A stretch of 64,000 bases of DNA from Hyaloraphidium curvatum (Eukaryota; Monoblepharomycota; Hyaloraphidiomycetes; Hyaloraphidiales; Hyaloraphidiaceae), in the NCBI GenBank assembly GCA_025558095.1, contig JAIVFI010000025.1, forward strand, positions 186,001 through 250,000, given 5' to 3'. Each line of letters starts with the position of its first letter. Positions within the stretch are counted from its first letter, which is position 1. The notes below the pieces were generated by a model. That model did no database searches and was not told the origin of the DNA. It worked only from the letters and a program-made list of their open reading frames with translations. Of the stretch, positions 21,031 to 30,666 are shown piece by piece. The position numbers and the translations under genes are program-made.

Positions 21031-21315
21031 AACCAAGTCAGCCTCATGTATCGAGAATTAGAAACAACGATCTGCTGTCATACACGTTACCACCAATTGC
21101 GTAGCTCTCTTCCTGCTGCTTGAATCTCATTGGATTGCTGGTCACGATTTCCACAGCGGGCGTTCGTTTGTATATAAGTCTGTTCCAGTGGTCGCGTGTC
21201 GAGAAGCGCCACGCCACCTGTGTTTCCCCCAAATCCGCATCGTGGCATCTCGCAGCCCGCGGCCGAATCGCTCATCAAGTTCTGCGGCGGAAGCGTCCAC
21301 GACCTTCGTGCCACG

Positions 21316-22896
21316 ATGGCTGCCTACCTCGACGCGTTCCTGTCCCGCATCGGCCTGAGGGGACCCGAGGAGTCGAAGGTCCTCTTCATCGGACAGGACG
21401 CTGCCGGCAAGACCGCTTTGCTGTACCGCCTCAAGTTCCCCGAGCAGGACATGCTCACGACAATTCCGACCATCGGCTTCAACGTCGAGTCGGTGCGGGT
21501 CCGGTCGCCTGCGGGGGCGAGGGGCTTGCAAATTTGGGACGTCGGCGGCTGCGACAGGATCAGGCCGCTGTGGAGGCACTATTTCGCCGGCACGGACCTC
21601 GTCGTGATCTTCATGACCGGCGAGGATTGCTGCGCCGGACGGGCGGAAGAAGCCGGCTTGATACTTTCGGAGCTCGCCGAGGACGAAACGGTGCGCAGGC
21701 CTTTTCTCATCCTGGTAACAAAGCAGGACCTGCCTGGAGCTGCCGGACCGGACGAGTTTCGGCGCGTGCATGCGAAGGAGCTGCGAAAGTTTGCGGTGAT
21801 GTCACCGGTTCTCGGCATCTCCGTGACCACGCGCAAGGGCTTCGACGAGCTGGCTTCCTTCATGGTCGAAGCTTGCAGCAGCAAACAGAGCGGCGTTCCT
21901 TCTATCCTACCTCCCAAAGGCTCCGAGGAAAACGAGAAACCGAAGCTTTTGGAGTGGCTTGAACGGCAAGATGAGCCGAACGACGAGTTCCTGGCCAAGC
22001 TCGCCGACTGCACCCTGGACTCGTGGGATCACCGCACGCACCTGCGCATCGCCTGGCTCCACTTAACCCGGTTTGGCCGGCGCGAGGGCCTGGAACGGAC
22101 CTTTAACTCGATCCGGAACTTCATCGCCAACAGCGAGCGGGCGCGCAAGACCACCTTCCACTTTACAATGACCTACTTCTTCATCCACCTGGTCCACTAC
22201 GCCATTGTTTCGACGCTCAACCCCACGGGCGATTTCCCTGGGTTCCTGGCCGCGAATCCGCAGCTCAGCGACGGCGGCATCTATTTGCGCTACTATTCGA
22301 AACAGCTGATGCTACACACGCCCGAGTCCAGGGAGCGGATGGTGCTGCCGGATTTGAAGCCTCTGCCGAGCATCATCACGGGCGCCGTCAACCTGAAGGG
22401 CACCTTACTTCCGGATTCGTTGCCGCCAGTTGCCGATGATGATGGCCCGAGCCTCGCGACCCTGGCTCTGAACGATGGCGAGCTCACGGACGAAGAGTTC
22501 CTGGCGCGATTCAAGCAGCGACAGCTCAGCAGCTGGGGACACCGCACGATGCTGCGGTTGATATGGATCGTGATCACCGCCGCGAGCGCGAAAGGAAGGC
22601 GGAGAACGGAAGCTGCCGACCAGATCTTTGAGCTGCTGCGGGGCCAGATGGGCGGCGCCTTTAACCTGCGGCTCGCCTACTTCTGGATGCACATGGTGTA
22701 CCTGGCAGCTGCCAGCGCCCCTCGCGGATGCTCTTTCAACCATACTGTCGGCTCGCTCCGTAAGGAGTACGATCTGGAGGACGCCGGCCTGTGGAAGAAG
22801 TTCTATTCGGATGCCGTCATGTTTGCAGAGCCGACAGACTCGATGGCGTTCCCGGACAAGAGGCCACTTCCGAGCACGGTTGCAATAAAGCGATGA
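21316..22896 (+). CDS. Arf-like GTPase fused to two tandem WxHRTHLR-type domains
   Basis: 526 residues, one exon. Residues 1-185 form an Arf/Sar-type GTPase: GQDAAGKT (26-33), TIPTIGFNVE (switch I), WDVGGCDRIRPLW (74-86) and TKQD (135-138). The catalytic Gln of WDVGGQ is Cys79, NKxD is TKQD, and Gly2 is absent. Residues about 221-351 and 390-520 are two copies of one domain, each starting DEFLAKL/DEEFLARF and ending in a YYS/FYS segment plus LPDLKPLPS/FPDKRPLPS. Repeat A has WDHRTHLR (His239, His242) and TFHFTMTYFFIHLVH (His282). Repeat B has WGHRTMLR and FNLRLAYFWMHMV, losing two of those His. Similar His-rich motifs are known in small uncharacterised bacterial and fungal proteins; I know no function. 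The start is the ATG giving the Arf-length N-terminus. Confidence 0.85.
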   Translation: MAAYLDAFLSRIGLRGPEESKVLFIGQDAAGKTALLYRLKFPEQDMLTTIPTIGFNVESVRVRSPAGARGLQIWDVGGCDRIRPLWRHYFAGTDLVVIFMTGEDCCAGRAEEAGLILSELAEDETVRRPFLILVTKQDLPGAAGPDEFRRVHAKELRKFAVMSPVLGISVTTRKGFDELASFMVEACSSKQSGVPSILPPKGSEENEKPKLLEWLERQDEPNDEFLAKLADCTLDSWDHRTHLRIAWLHLTRFGRREGLERTFNSIRNFIANSERARKTTFHFTMTYFFIHLVHYAIVSTLNPTGDFPGFLAANPQLSDGGIYLRYYSKQLMLHTPESRERMVLPDLKPLPSIITGAVNLKGTLLPDSLPPVADDDGPSLATLALNDGELTDEEFLARFKQRQLSSWGHRTMLRLIWIVITAASAKGRRRTEAADQIFELLRGQMGGAFNLRLAYFWMHMVYLAAASAPRGCSFNHTVGSLRKEYDLEDAGLWKKFYSDAVMFAEPTDSMAFPDKRPLPSTVAIKR

Positions 22897-23041
22897 TGCT
22901 GTCAACCGCGGACCTCTACAATGGGCAAGAAAAGAGAAGGTCGGCCTTTGTATCGAGAATGAGAGAAACAATCTGCAGGTCCAATGCAAGGCCGACCCCA
23001 ATCGACGTTTGTACGATCGCGTGGCTCTCTCCCCCGCGACG

Positions 23042-24034
23042 TTAGTCGCTTGCACACATGTTGTCGAGGACGAACTTGCTCGTCTTTTCGAAGCAGTCCA
23101 GCGCGTTCCGCTTGATCAGCTCGTCCTGGAAGTCGCCTCTGATGCAGAGAGTTAGCAACAATGGCGCGGTGGACCCCAGCCAGCAACCAACCGCGCCGTG
23201 CAGAAGCCGTGCGGAACTTCGTCGTACCGGTAGTGCAGCACCGTCCGGCTCTTTGGCTCGGGGATCTTGGGGTTCTTCATCATCGTTTCAGCGCATTCCG
23301 TGAAATCAGGGTCGTTGTTGCCGGGGAGCAGGGCCACGGGCATCTTGACGTTCTCCGAATCGCGGACCGTGATGAATGCCGGGTGGACGCCCACGACGGC
23401 CTTGACGGGGCCGACCATGTCGTCGTCTTGGGCAGCCTGCGACGAGGCTTCGTCAGAACTAGTTTGCGGAACTCAAGCGCACGACACGCGGACCTTGATG
23501 ATGATCTCTGCAAGAAGAGGAGACTGAGCAACGAAAGCACCGAAAGCAACCACAGGACTTACCACCACCGTAGCAAAACCCCACCATAGAGAACTTCTCA
23601 ACCCCGCGGGTCTCCTTGAGGAACTTTATCGTCGCGAGCAAGTCGTTCTTGACGACCTTCTTGTACGATCCGTCACCCTCCGTCGTGAAGCTGATAATTT
23701 GGTCCCAAACAGCGCGAGAGAGCCCAAGCTCGGCAATCTCCGCCCCAGGAGTGCCCGGCTCCGGCGGGTTGGCAAAGAACTCGGCGATGGGCACCCGGCC
23801 GCGGAAGACATCCGGCTGGATCGCCACGAGGCCACTCGCATCTGCCAGGTAGTCACACGCTTGCTTGTTGTTGATATGCCCCGTCCCCACGATGTCGTAT
23901 ATAACAATTAGAGCCTCCTTGGTCGACTGAATCCCGCCTTGGGGCTCGACGATGTAGTACGGGAGATCACCCAGTTTTCCCTCTGTTCCGCGAGGAGTGA
24001 AGACCTCCGGCGGAACAAGAACGGGCTGAGCCAT
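23042..24034 (-). CDS. Dienelactone hydrolase family protein
   Basis: Four exons (24034-23563, 23507-23494, 23436-23192, 23138-23042), 275 residues. The 14-nt exon 2 encodes EIIIK and is flanked by 55- and 57-base introns. The nucleophile elbow is GFCYGG (Cys, as in dienelactone hydrolases rather than Ser esterases). The acid lies in PGNNDPDF and the His in VPHGFC. YDIVGTGHINNKQACDYLA and QPDVFRGR match the AIM2-like fungal branch. Cytosolic; hydrolyses lactones or small esters, exact substrate unknown. It converges on the GTPase fusion gene with 145 bases between. Confidence 0.9.
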
Positions 24035-24365
24035 GTTCGCGCCGCAGCAGGACCTTCAGTTCGCAGGTGGAACATAGATTGATGTGCCGAGGTGTCCACG
24101 GAGCGGATGCAGGGTGTCCGGGAGCGGGAGCAGAAGTTGGTCGCACATCGGCAGAGATGCGGGTCGAAACCCACTCGGCGACGAGCGGCTTGTCTTTCGG
24201 GTCCTGGGCCGCCATTCTTTTGTCCTCCTAGGGAGACCTGGTTCGCGTGTGGGAGACGGGATCGGCGTGCAAATGGGAGACGGCGGCCAATGGAGCCGCC
24301 GCGATCCCTCCGCAACTTGCACTGAAAGAATTGGGCAAGACAGCCTTCTCTTGGACCCCATACAT
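24035..24365. other. Intergenic region between two minus-strand genes
   Basis: Upstream of the hydrolase and downstream of the BRWD gene. A short minus-strand frame (24215-23967) starts with ATG but has no recognisable domain, so I leave it out. Confidence 0.5.
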
Positions 24366-27300
24366 TCAATCATCGTCAAATTCTGAATCGTCATCGTCCA
24401 GAAGTCGTCGACGTTTGCGCGCTGGCGCCCTGCGAGAATCCGCCGCCTGCCGCGGCGACGTGCGAGTGCCGCCCGAGCCCGACTTCTTCGCGGGCGGTCG
24501 CTTCCGTAGCCTGCGCCCGGAAGGTTCCGAGTCCGAGTCCTCGGATTCGTCCGAGCTGTCGTGGCTCGACTCCTCGTCATCTTCAGACTCTTCATCGTCT
24601 TCGGCGGTAAAGGCGCTGCTCTCCTCTTCGTCGCCTGTTCCGCCGCCGCGATTCCGCGAAGCGCTCGCTCCCCGGCCAGCGCGCCGGATAGACCGACCAG
24701 GTTGCGGTACCGAGGGATGAGGTTGTTGCGGATAAACGCCGCCAGCCTGTTCCTCAGGCACGTCATAGTCCCTCATCCTCCCGTTGAGCCTGATAGTCAG
24801 CGGCCTGGGCACCGCGGCGGCGGAGGCCAAATCGGCGGTTTCCTGCGCGGCACGAGAGCGTCTCGTTTGCCGTCCACCCACGGCGGCCTCCGTATGCTCG
24901 GGATCGTGGCCGTGAGCTTCGTCCGGCTGCGTCTCCGGGGTCGCCGTGCGGTGTGCAGATCGCCTCGTGCTCCGGGTAGATCCAGCGGAAGCCGGGGTGT
25001 CCAGGTGCTCCTGTCCCGCAATTGCGTTGGTGCCCAGAAAAGGCAGCTCCGGCACGGGTTCCATTGCCGCACGGCTGTTCCGAGTCTGTCTGCCGTGCTC
25101 CGCGGTGCCAGGACGGTGCAAAGGAGCGTCCGCGTGCCCTGCATTTGCCTGCCCTTCGCCGTTGCCGGAAGAAGAGCGCATGACCAGGGAGATTGCACGC
25201 TGGGGCTGGTCATCCCGCTGCCTGATGCGCAGGGAAATGGGCCTCGTCCGCTCCGTTGGAGCGTTACCGCGGCCCCGGGGCTGGGGAATGTCGGGTTGCT
25301 CTCCTGCTTGTATCTGTTCGACCAGGCGTCGGAACTCCACATTGGCGAGCTCGTAGATGTAGCTGTCCGGAGCATTGTAATGCATGGCGTTGACGCGGAT
25401 CCGATCCAGATCCCAGACCACGGCCTTGGGAAACGTCAGAAGATGCTCCAAAACAAGCACGCCGCAAGCAACGTACCTCGGGCCTGCGATAGAAGCCAGC
25501 CTGCAACCGAGCCGTGATCAACGAAAAGTGCATCGGATACGCGATCTGCTGGTAGTATTCGGGGTACTGGTCCCGATCGACCGCATCCACGAAGACGGAA
25601 AACCGCTCCGTGTCGGAAAGCTCCATGAGCACCGTGATAAAGCGCGCGACCTCGCTTTCCGAGACCGTCGGCAACGGAGGGGGCACGTCGTCCGGTCGCT
25701 GGATCTCCCACGGGCTGAAAGTGTCCGTTCCGCCGTCGGGCCACCGCACGCGGTAGCAGCTCCAAGGTTCGATCTTCGGCGGCGACGCGCTCGAAGAGCC
25801 GGCGGTGGCGGCAACGGCAGCGGCTGGCTTGCCCTTTCCCTTCCTGTCCCTCAAGCCAAACGGCGCGTCCGACGGGTCGGACGGTTCTGCTGCGAGCAGG
25901 CTGCCGTCCGGCGCGAGCTTGGCGCTGAGCCTGCCTTCGTGCTGCTCGTCGTCCCCGTACTCAACGAGCACCGTGTCCCCGATCTCGTGCGGAATGGAGA
26001 GGCTCCAGTGGTACCGGTCAAAGAGCACGAGAAAGTCCGCGGCGCCTTCTTTGTCAAAGTAGTTGAACTTGAGCAGGCTCGTCGTGGGCGTCAGAGCGTG
26101 CAGACCCTCGGGAAGGTACGTGACGGTCCACTCCGGGTTCGCGGGCGAGGGCGCGTCCGGATTCTCCTTGGCCGCCGTGTTTTCGAAGATCTCGATCTCG
26201 ACGCGGCACACCGCCGGGGGGCCCACGTTGTACTCGATCTTGCGCACGGCACCAAAGACGACGGGTGGGTAGGCGACGGTCGTGCGGTCCCACGGCAGGT
26301 TCCTCGTCACCCTCGCCACCAGGAACGGCGGCTCGGGCGGAACCACCAGGTCGCCCGACGAATCGGTGATGCCCTCCTTGACGGCCCGCACCCAGGACCG
26401 GTGGCCCTGCTGCACGTAGGCGACGACGTCGCCGACCTGCGGCCGGTAGGGCGTTGCCTGCGGCTCGACCCGCGAAATCCACTCGGTCGGGAAGTAGTCC
26501 TCGGCCGCGAGCCCGTCGGGCCGCTTGTCCTTGCGCGACTTCTTGTCGCCCCTGGAAACGGCTTCCTCCTCCCTCTCCCGCTTGGGAGGCCGCGGCCGCC
26601 GCGGCAGCTGCTCCGGCTCGTCGTACGCGTCGCTCGTGTCCGCCGCGGCGTCCGATCCGTCCGACTCCCTGTACGACCGCCCGTTCCTCCGCCGCCGCAG
26701 GCCGAGCTCCTCCGAACCGTCGCTCAGGTACAGCTCCGGCTCCGGCGTCGCGTCCTCGACGGACGCGCGCCGCCGGTTCCTCCTGTCGCGCCGGTCCTGC
26801 CTGTCGCGCCTCTGCCGCGACCGCCGGTCCCGCCGGTCCCTCCGATCCCGGCGGCGCGGGGACCGCCCCTCGTGCCCCGCATCCGCGTCCTCGCCGTCGT
26901 CGGACTCCGATTCCTCGCTCGTGTCGGAGAACGAGGCGCCGTAGTCGTCGTCGCTGGATTCGGGCAGGGGCACGATCGGCTGCGCCGACTCCCAGGCCGG
27001 ACCGTCGTCGTCGTCCTCCTCGACCTCGCGCCGCTGCTTGCGCCGCTTCTGGATCGCCGTCTTGGCGCGCCTGATCTCTTCCCTGAGGCTGTGGGGCGAA
27101 GTGATTTCCGGTCAGGGTGCTCCAAACGCGAGAGCCATTGGCGCGACACCCACTTGCTCTCCGATTCCAGCGGGATCGGATGCCGCTTCCTGCTCCTGAT
27201 CCACGCCAGCTTCCTCTCCCTCTCGGCCTCGATCACGCTCGCCGGGAGCGGCGGCAGGTGCGTCCCGTGGTCCTCCCTGCCGACCATCTGCGGCCACGGC

Positions 27301-30079
27301 ACGCCAAAGTAGCTCGACACGGGCACGCGGGGCATAAGGTGCGGCGCGAGCTGGGTCTGCTCGTCGACGACCCAGGAGTTGGCGTCGATCCTGAGCGCCG
27401 TGTAGTCCGAGGGGAAGAACTGCTCGTAGGCGATGTTGGCGTACGTCTCGACGTCGTCCACGCCCGAGAAGAGGTGCACGTATCCGACCGAGTCCACCGC
27501 GACGATCCGGGTTCCGTCCTCGCTGAACCGCGCCTCGAGCACCGAAAAGTCGCAGAGCAGCTCCTTGATCGCGCGGCCCGTGACAATGTCCCACAGGACC
27601 AGCTTCCCGTCGTGCCCCGCGCTCAGAAACACCCTGGGATCCGTTGGATGCACGTCGATCACGTAGATCTCGTCCTCGTGGGACCGCATGGTGCGGAGCA
27701 GCTCCCCCGTGCGGGAATCGAAGGTCCGCAGGACGTGGTCCGTCGACGCGACCACGATCCGCGAGTCGTCGCGGGACCACGCGGCCATGGTCACCTTGAC
27801 CCGGCCTTCCTTGGGGGCCGCGGCGCGGGTGCGGGTCTGCTCGGCGTTGGCGCCCGCCGCGGGGGCGGGGGGCAGCTCCTCGTCCGTCTCGGCGGGGTCC
27901 GGCTGTGGGGCGGGCGCCGGCTCGGGGGGTGCCTGCTCGCCCGCGGGGCGGCGCAGGCGGCTGCGCATCTCCGCCATGGCGCGGCCGACGCGCTCGCGGT
28001 CCACGTTGCCCTGGCTCCGCCGGGGCACGGAGCGCGAGGTCGTCCGCGGGCCGGCAGAGGCGGCGGCCGAAGGCGGACCCGAAGGTCCCGCCGAGCCGGT
28101 GCCGAAACCCGAAGGTCCCGCCGACGGAGGCGCAATGGGAACCGCAAACTCGGCCGGCGACTGGGGAAAGAGGGGCGAGATCGGCGATCCCGGCCCCACG
28201 GAAGCGCGCGAGGGCCCGTCCTCGGGCACCTCGGGCCCGGCATCCCCGTCCGCGGGACGATCTCGGTCCGCCATCTCGACGTCCTCGGCGCCCGCCGCCG
28301 GGACGGAATCCTGGCCCATGCCGTCCACCAGCTCCTGCGCAGCAGCCTCCTCGGGAACCGCGGGTGCCGGAACGTCGTCGTCCAGCACGACCACCTCCGG
28401 CATCGGAGCCGGCGCTGGCGCGGGCGCCGGTTCCTCCTGCAGCCGCTCCTCCGCCCCCCCGTCGACCGAGACGTACTTGTTGACATCCACTGCGAACCAG
28501 CATCAAGCAGCGCACCGAAACCACGTTCGCGGGCCACCCACCGACGAGCTGCTCCCACCGCACCGGCCTGAACGGCTCCATCACCGGCCTCCACACCCTC
28601 GCCGTCCCGTCCACGCTCCCCGAAAGCACGCTCTCCCCGTCCCCCGCGTGCGCCACGCACGCGACGGCGCCCGTGTGCCCCGACCCGTCGGCGCCCAGCA
28701 GCGCCGGGCCCCTTGCGGCGCCCGTGTCGGGGTCCAGGGCAAACACGCGGACGATGCCGTCGGTGGAGCCCACGCAGAACTGCGTGCCGGCGTCGTTGAA
28801 GGAGTAGCAGCGGACCTCGTCCCGCTGGAGCAGGGTGCAGTTGATGACGAGCGGGTCGCGGGAAAAGGTGCCCGCCGCCGCGTCCCACTTCCACAGCCGG
28901 GAGTTGCCGTCGACGCCCGTCGCCAGGAGGTACCTCAGGTCCGGCGTGGGTCCGGGGGCAAAGGTGACCCCCGTGAAGCCCTTTTTCTTGCCCGTGGCCG
29001 GCCCCAGGAGGACCGCGACGGGCTCCGCCGAGCCGAGCTTCCACACGCGCACCGTGTTGTCGAGCGACGCCGAGGCGACGAGCTCGTTGTCCGGCGACAC
29101 GGCGACGTCCACAATCACGCTCATGTGGCCGCGGAGCGAGTGCACGAGCCAGCCGGCGTCGGCGTCCCAGACCTTGACGAGGTAGTCGTCGCTGCCCGTG
29201 ACGATGCGCCGGCCGGTGCGGTCGAAGACGGCGCAGTAGATGGGCTGGATGTGGCCCTGGATGGCGAACATCTGGAGATGGGGGGAGATGAGGGGCGTTT
29301 CGGTGTGGGCACGGGGAAGAACCAACCCGAGCGAAGCGACGCAGGTAGAAGCGCAGGGGGTGCTCGCGGCCGTACCTGCGGGCCCCCAGCTCGTTGGCGC
29401 CGACACGCAGCACTGCATCCCGTGCAGTTAGCATACTGTAATCCGTCGGTGCCCCAGGTAAGTGCGATCGACCCACCGACGTTCTGCATGCCCCTGCCCG
29501 CTCCGATGCCCGCGACCGAGGCCAGCAGGCCCGCCCGCGGCCGCAGATCCGCCTGCGAGCGGTAGCACCCCGGCGGCATCTCCTCTGCCGGCACGTGGCG
29601 TGCGATCGGCGCCGCCAGCGGCCAGCCGGCGTTTGCGGCCAGCAGCGAGGCGATGCCGGGAGCGGGGCCGGGCGCGTGCGCGTCGGCCAGCGCGAGCAGA
29701 CGACCCAGCAGGCCCGGCAGCCGTTGCGGGTCGGCGGCATAGTCCGCCAATGGCCGCGCGTGCGGCGCGCCCGTCCAGTCGAGCCGCGGCGGCAGCGGCG
29801 CCGTGCGGTCGCCCCGCGCCAGCGCGGCCGCCTGCGCCGCCTCGAGCTCCGTGCCGAGCGCCGCCGCCGCGCGCGCAAACGGCCCGCCGGCGAGGAACGC
29901 GTGGATCAGCAGATACAGCTCTAAGCGCGGGAATAGGGAATGGCGAGCACACATTAGGTTGCAAAGGTGGGAGGTTAGAGGGAGGGGCGCCGCGGTTAGC
30001 CCGCGGCAGCAGCCGGCACCCGCAGGCGCCCACCAGACGTCACGCCCGCCGCGCTGGCGGACGACGGCGGCCCGGACAT
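24366..30079 (-). CDS. BRWD/PHIP-type WD40-cryptic Tudor-bromodomain protein
   Basis: Seven exons: 30079-30034, 29920-29477, 29412-29327, 29271-28542, 28489-27154, 27088-25477, 25424-24366; 1770 residues, close to animal PHIP. The N-terminal helical region starts ELYLLIHAFLAGGPF. WD40 repeats begin GHIQPIYCAVFDRTGRRIV and SDDYLVKVWD. An acidic disordered insert of about 230 residues interrupts the propeller before it resumes at VKVTMAAWSRDDSRIVVAS. Next come an Arg/Asp-rich segment (RRDRRDRRDRR) and the cryptic-Tudor region (YRPQVGDVVAYVQQGH, WSCYRVRWPDGGTDTFSPWEI). The bromodomain has YPEYYQQIAYPMHFSLI and VNAMHYNAP with the acetyl-lysine Asn. The tail is acidic/basic with no second bromodomain. 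Animal homologues read H3K4 methylation and act with CUL4; that role is by homology. Confidence 0.92.
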
Positions 30080-30666
30080 GGCGGGGCCGCGCGGCGTGGG
30101 GGCGAACTCGAGTGGGGAGGTCGGATCCCTTCGCGGAGCAATCACCACGTTCGACGTCCCCCTGGACCCAAGAACGCCTTTGACGGTCGCTGCCTCTAGC
30201 GGATGGATGGATGGCAGAGTGGACTGGCCCGCTGGGCTGGACTCGATCGCACGCGACACCCGCCGGGGCGCCATCCCGAGCCCCACGGCCGCTACTGCGC
30301 AAAGATTTGGAGAGGGCGGATTCTGGGCGAGACGATCCGCCACCGAGCGCCGCACGGCCGCTTTCGAAAACACTTTGCTGTGGGGTGAATGAGAGGAGGC
30401 AGATCGAGTCCGGGTCCACCAGATCAGGTCAAAAACACCGCAGGGAAAGCTGTAACGGTGGAAGGAACCTAGATTGATCGTAACCTGCCCTTCTCTTGAG
30501 CGCTGAAGTTCGAAATGGTTTTGGGTGGTGAGGTGCCGCTTCAACAACGGTCCCCCGTGGAGGCACCACACACGCCAAGCTCCTCGGAGCCCCAAAGACC
30601 CTCTATAGACAGAAGGGGACGCGAGAAATCGCTTATCGGACAGCGCCCGGCGCGCCACGGCCCGCG
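30080..30666. promoter_or_regulatory. Divergent promoter region, BRWD and amino-acid transporter
   Basis: 587 bases between two divergent start codons. No coding signal recognised. It presumably holds both promoters; I see no clear TATA box. Confidence 0.5.

Larger units (their letters stand above)
19880..21315 (+). repeat. Tandem duplication unit including upstream region
   Basis: The 5' flanks of the two GTPase genes are also duplicated. ATTGGATTGCTGGTCACG occurs at about 19894 and 21129, and AATCCGCATCG, GGCATCTCGCAGCC and CCGAATCGC occur before each ATG, at about 20004-20044 and 21233-21273. The offset is about 1.23-1.24 kb. The duplicated unit therefore began upstream of the promoter. 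Confidence 0.8.

Noticed and set aside
23967-24215. Small minus-strand frame starting MAAQDPKDKP
   Set aside because: Short, no domain, no good splice link to the hydrolase downstream. It may be chance or an upstream leader frame.
27112-29418. Continuous long minus-strand frame through the BRWD WD40 region
   Set aside because: Only its first part is coding. After the donor near 28541 it becomes Arg/Gly noise, and the true frame continues after a 52-base intron.
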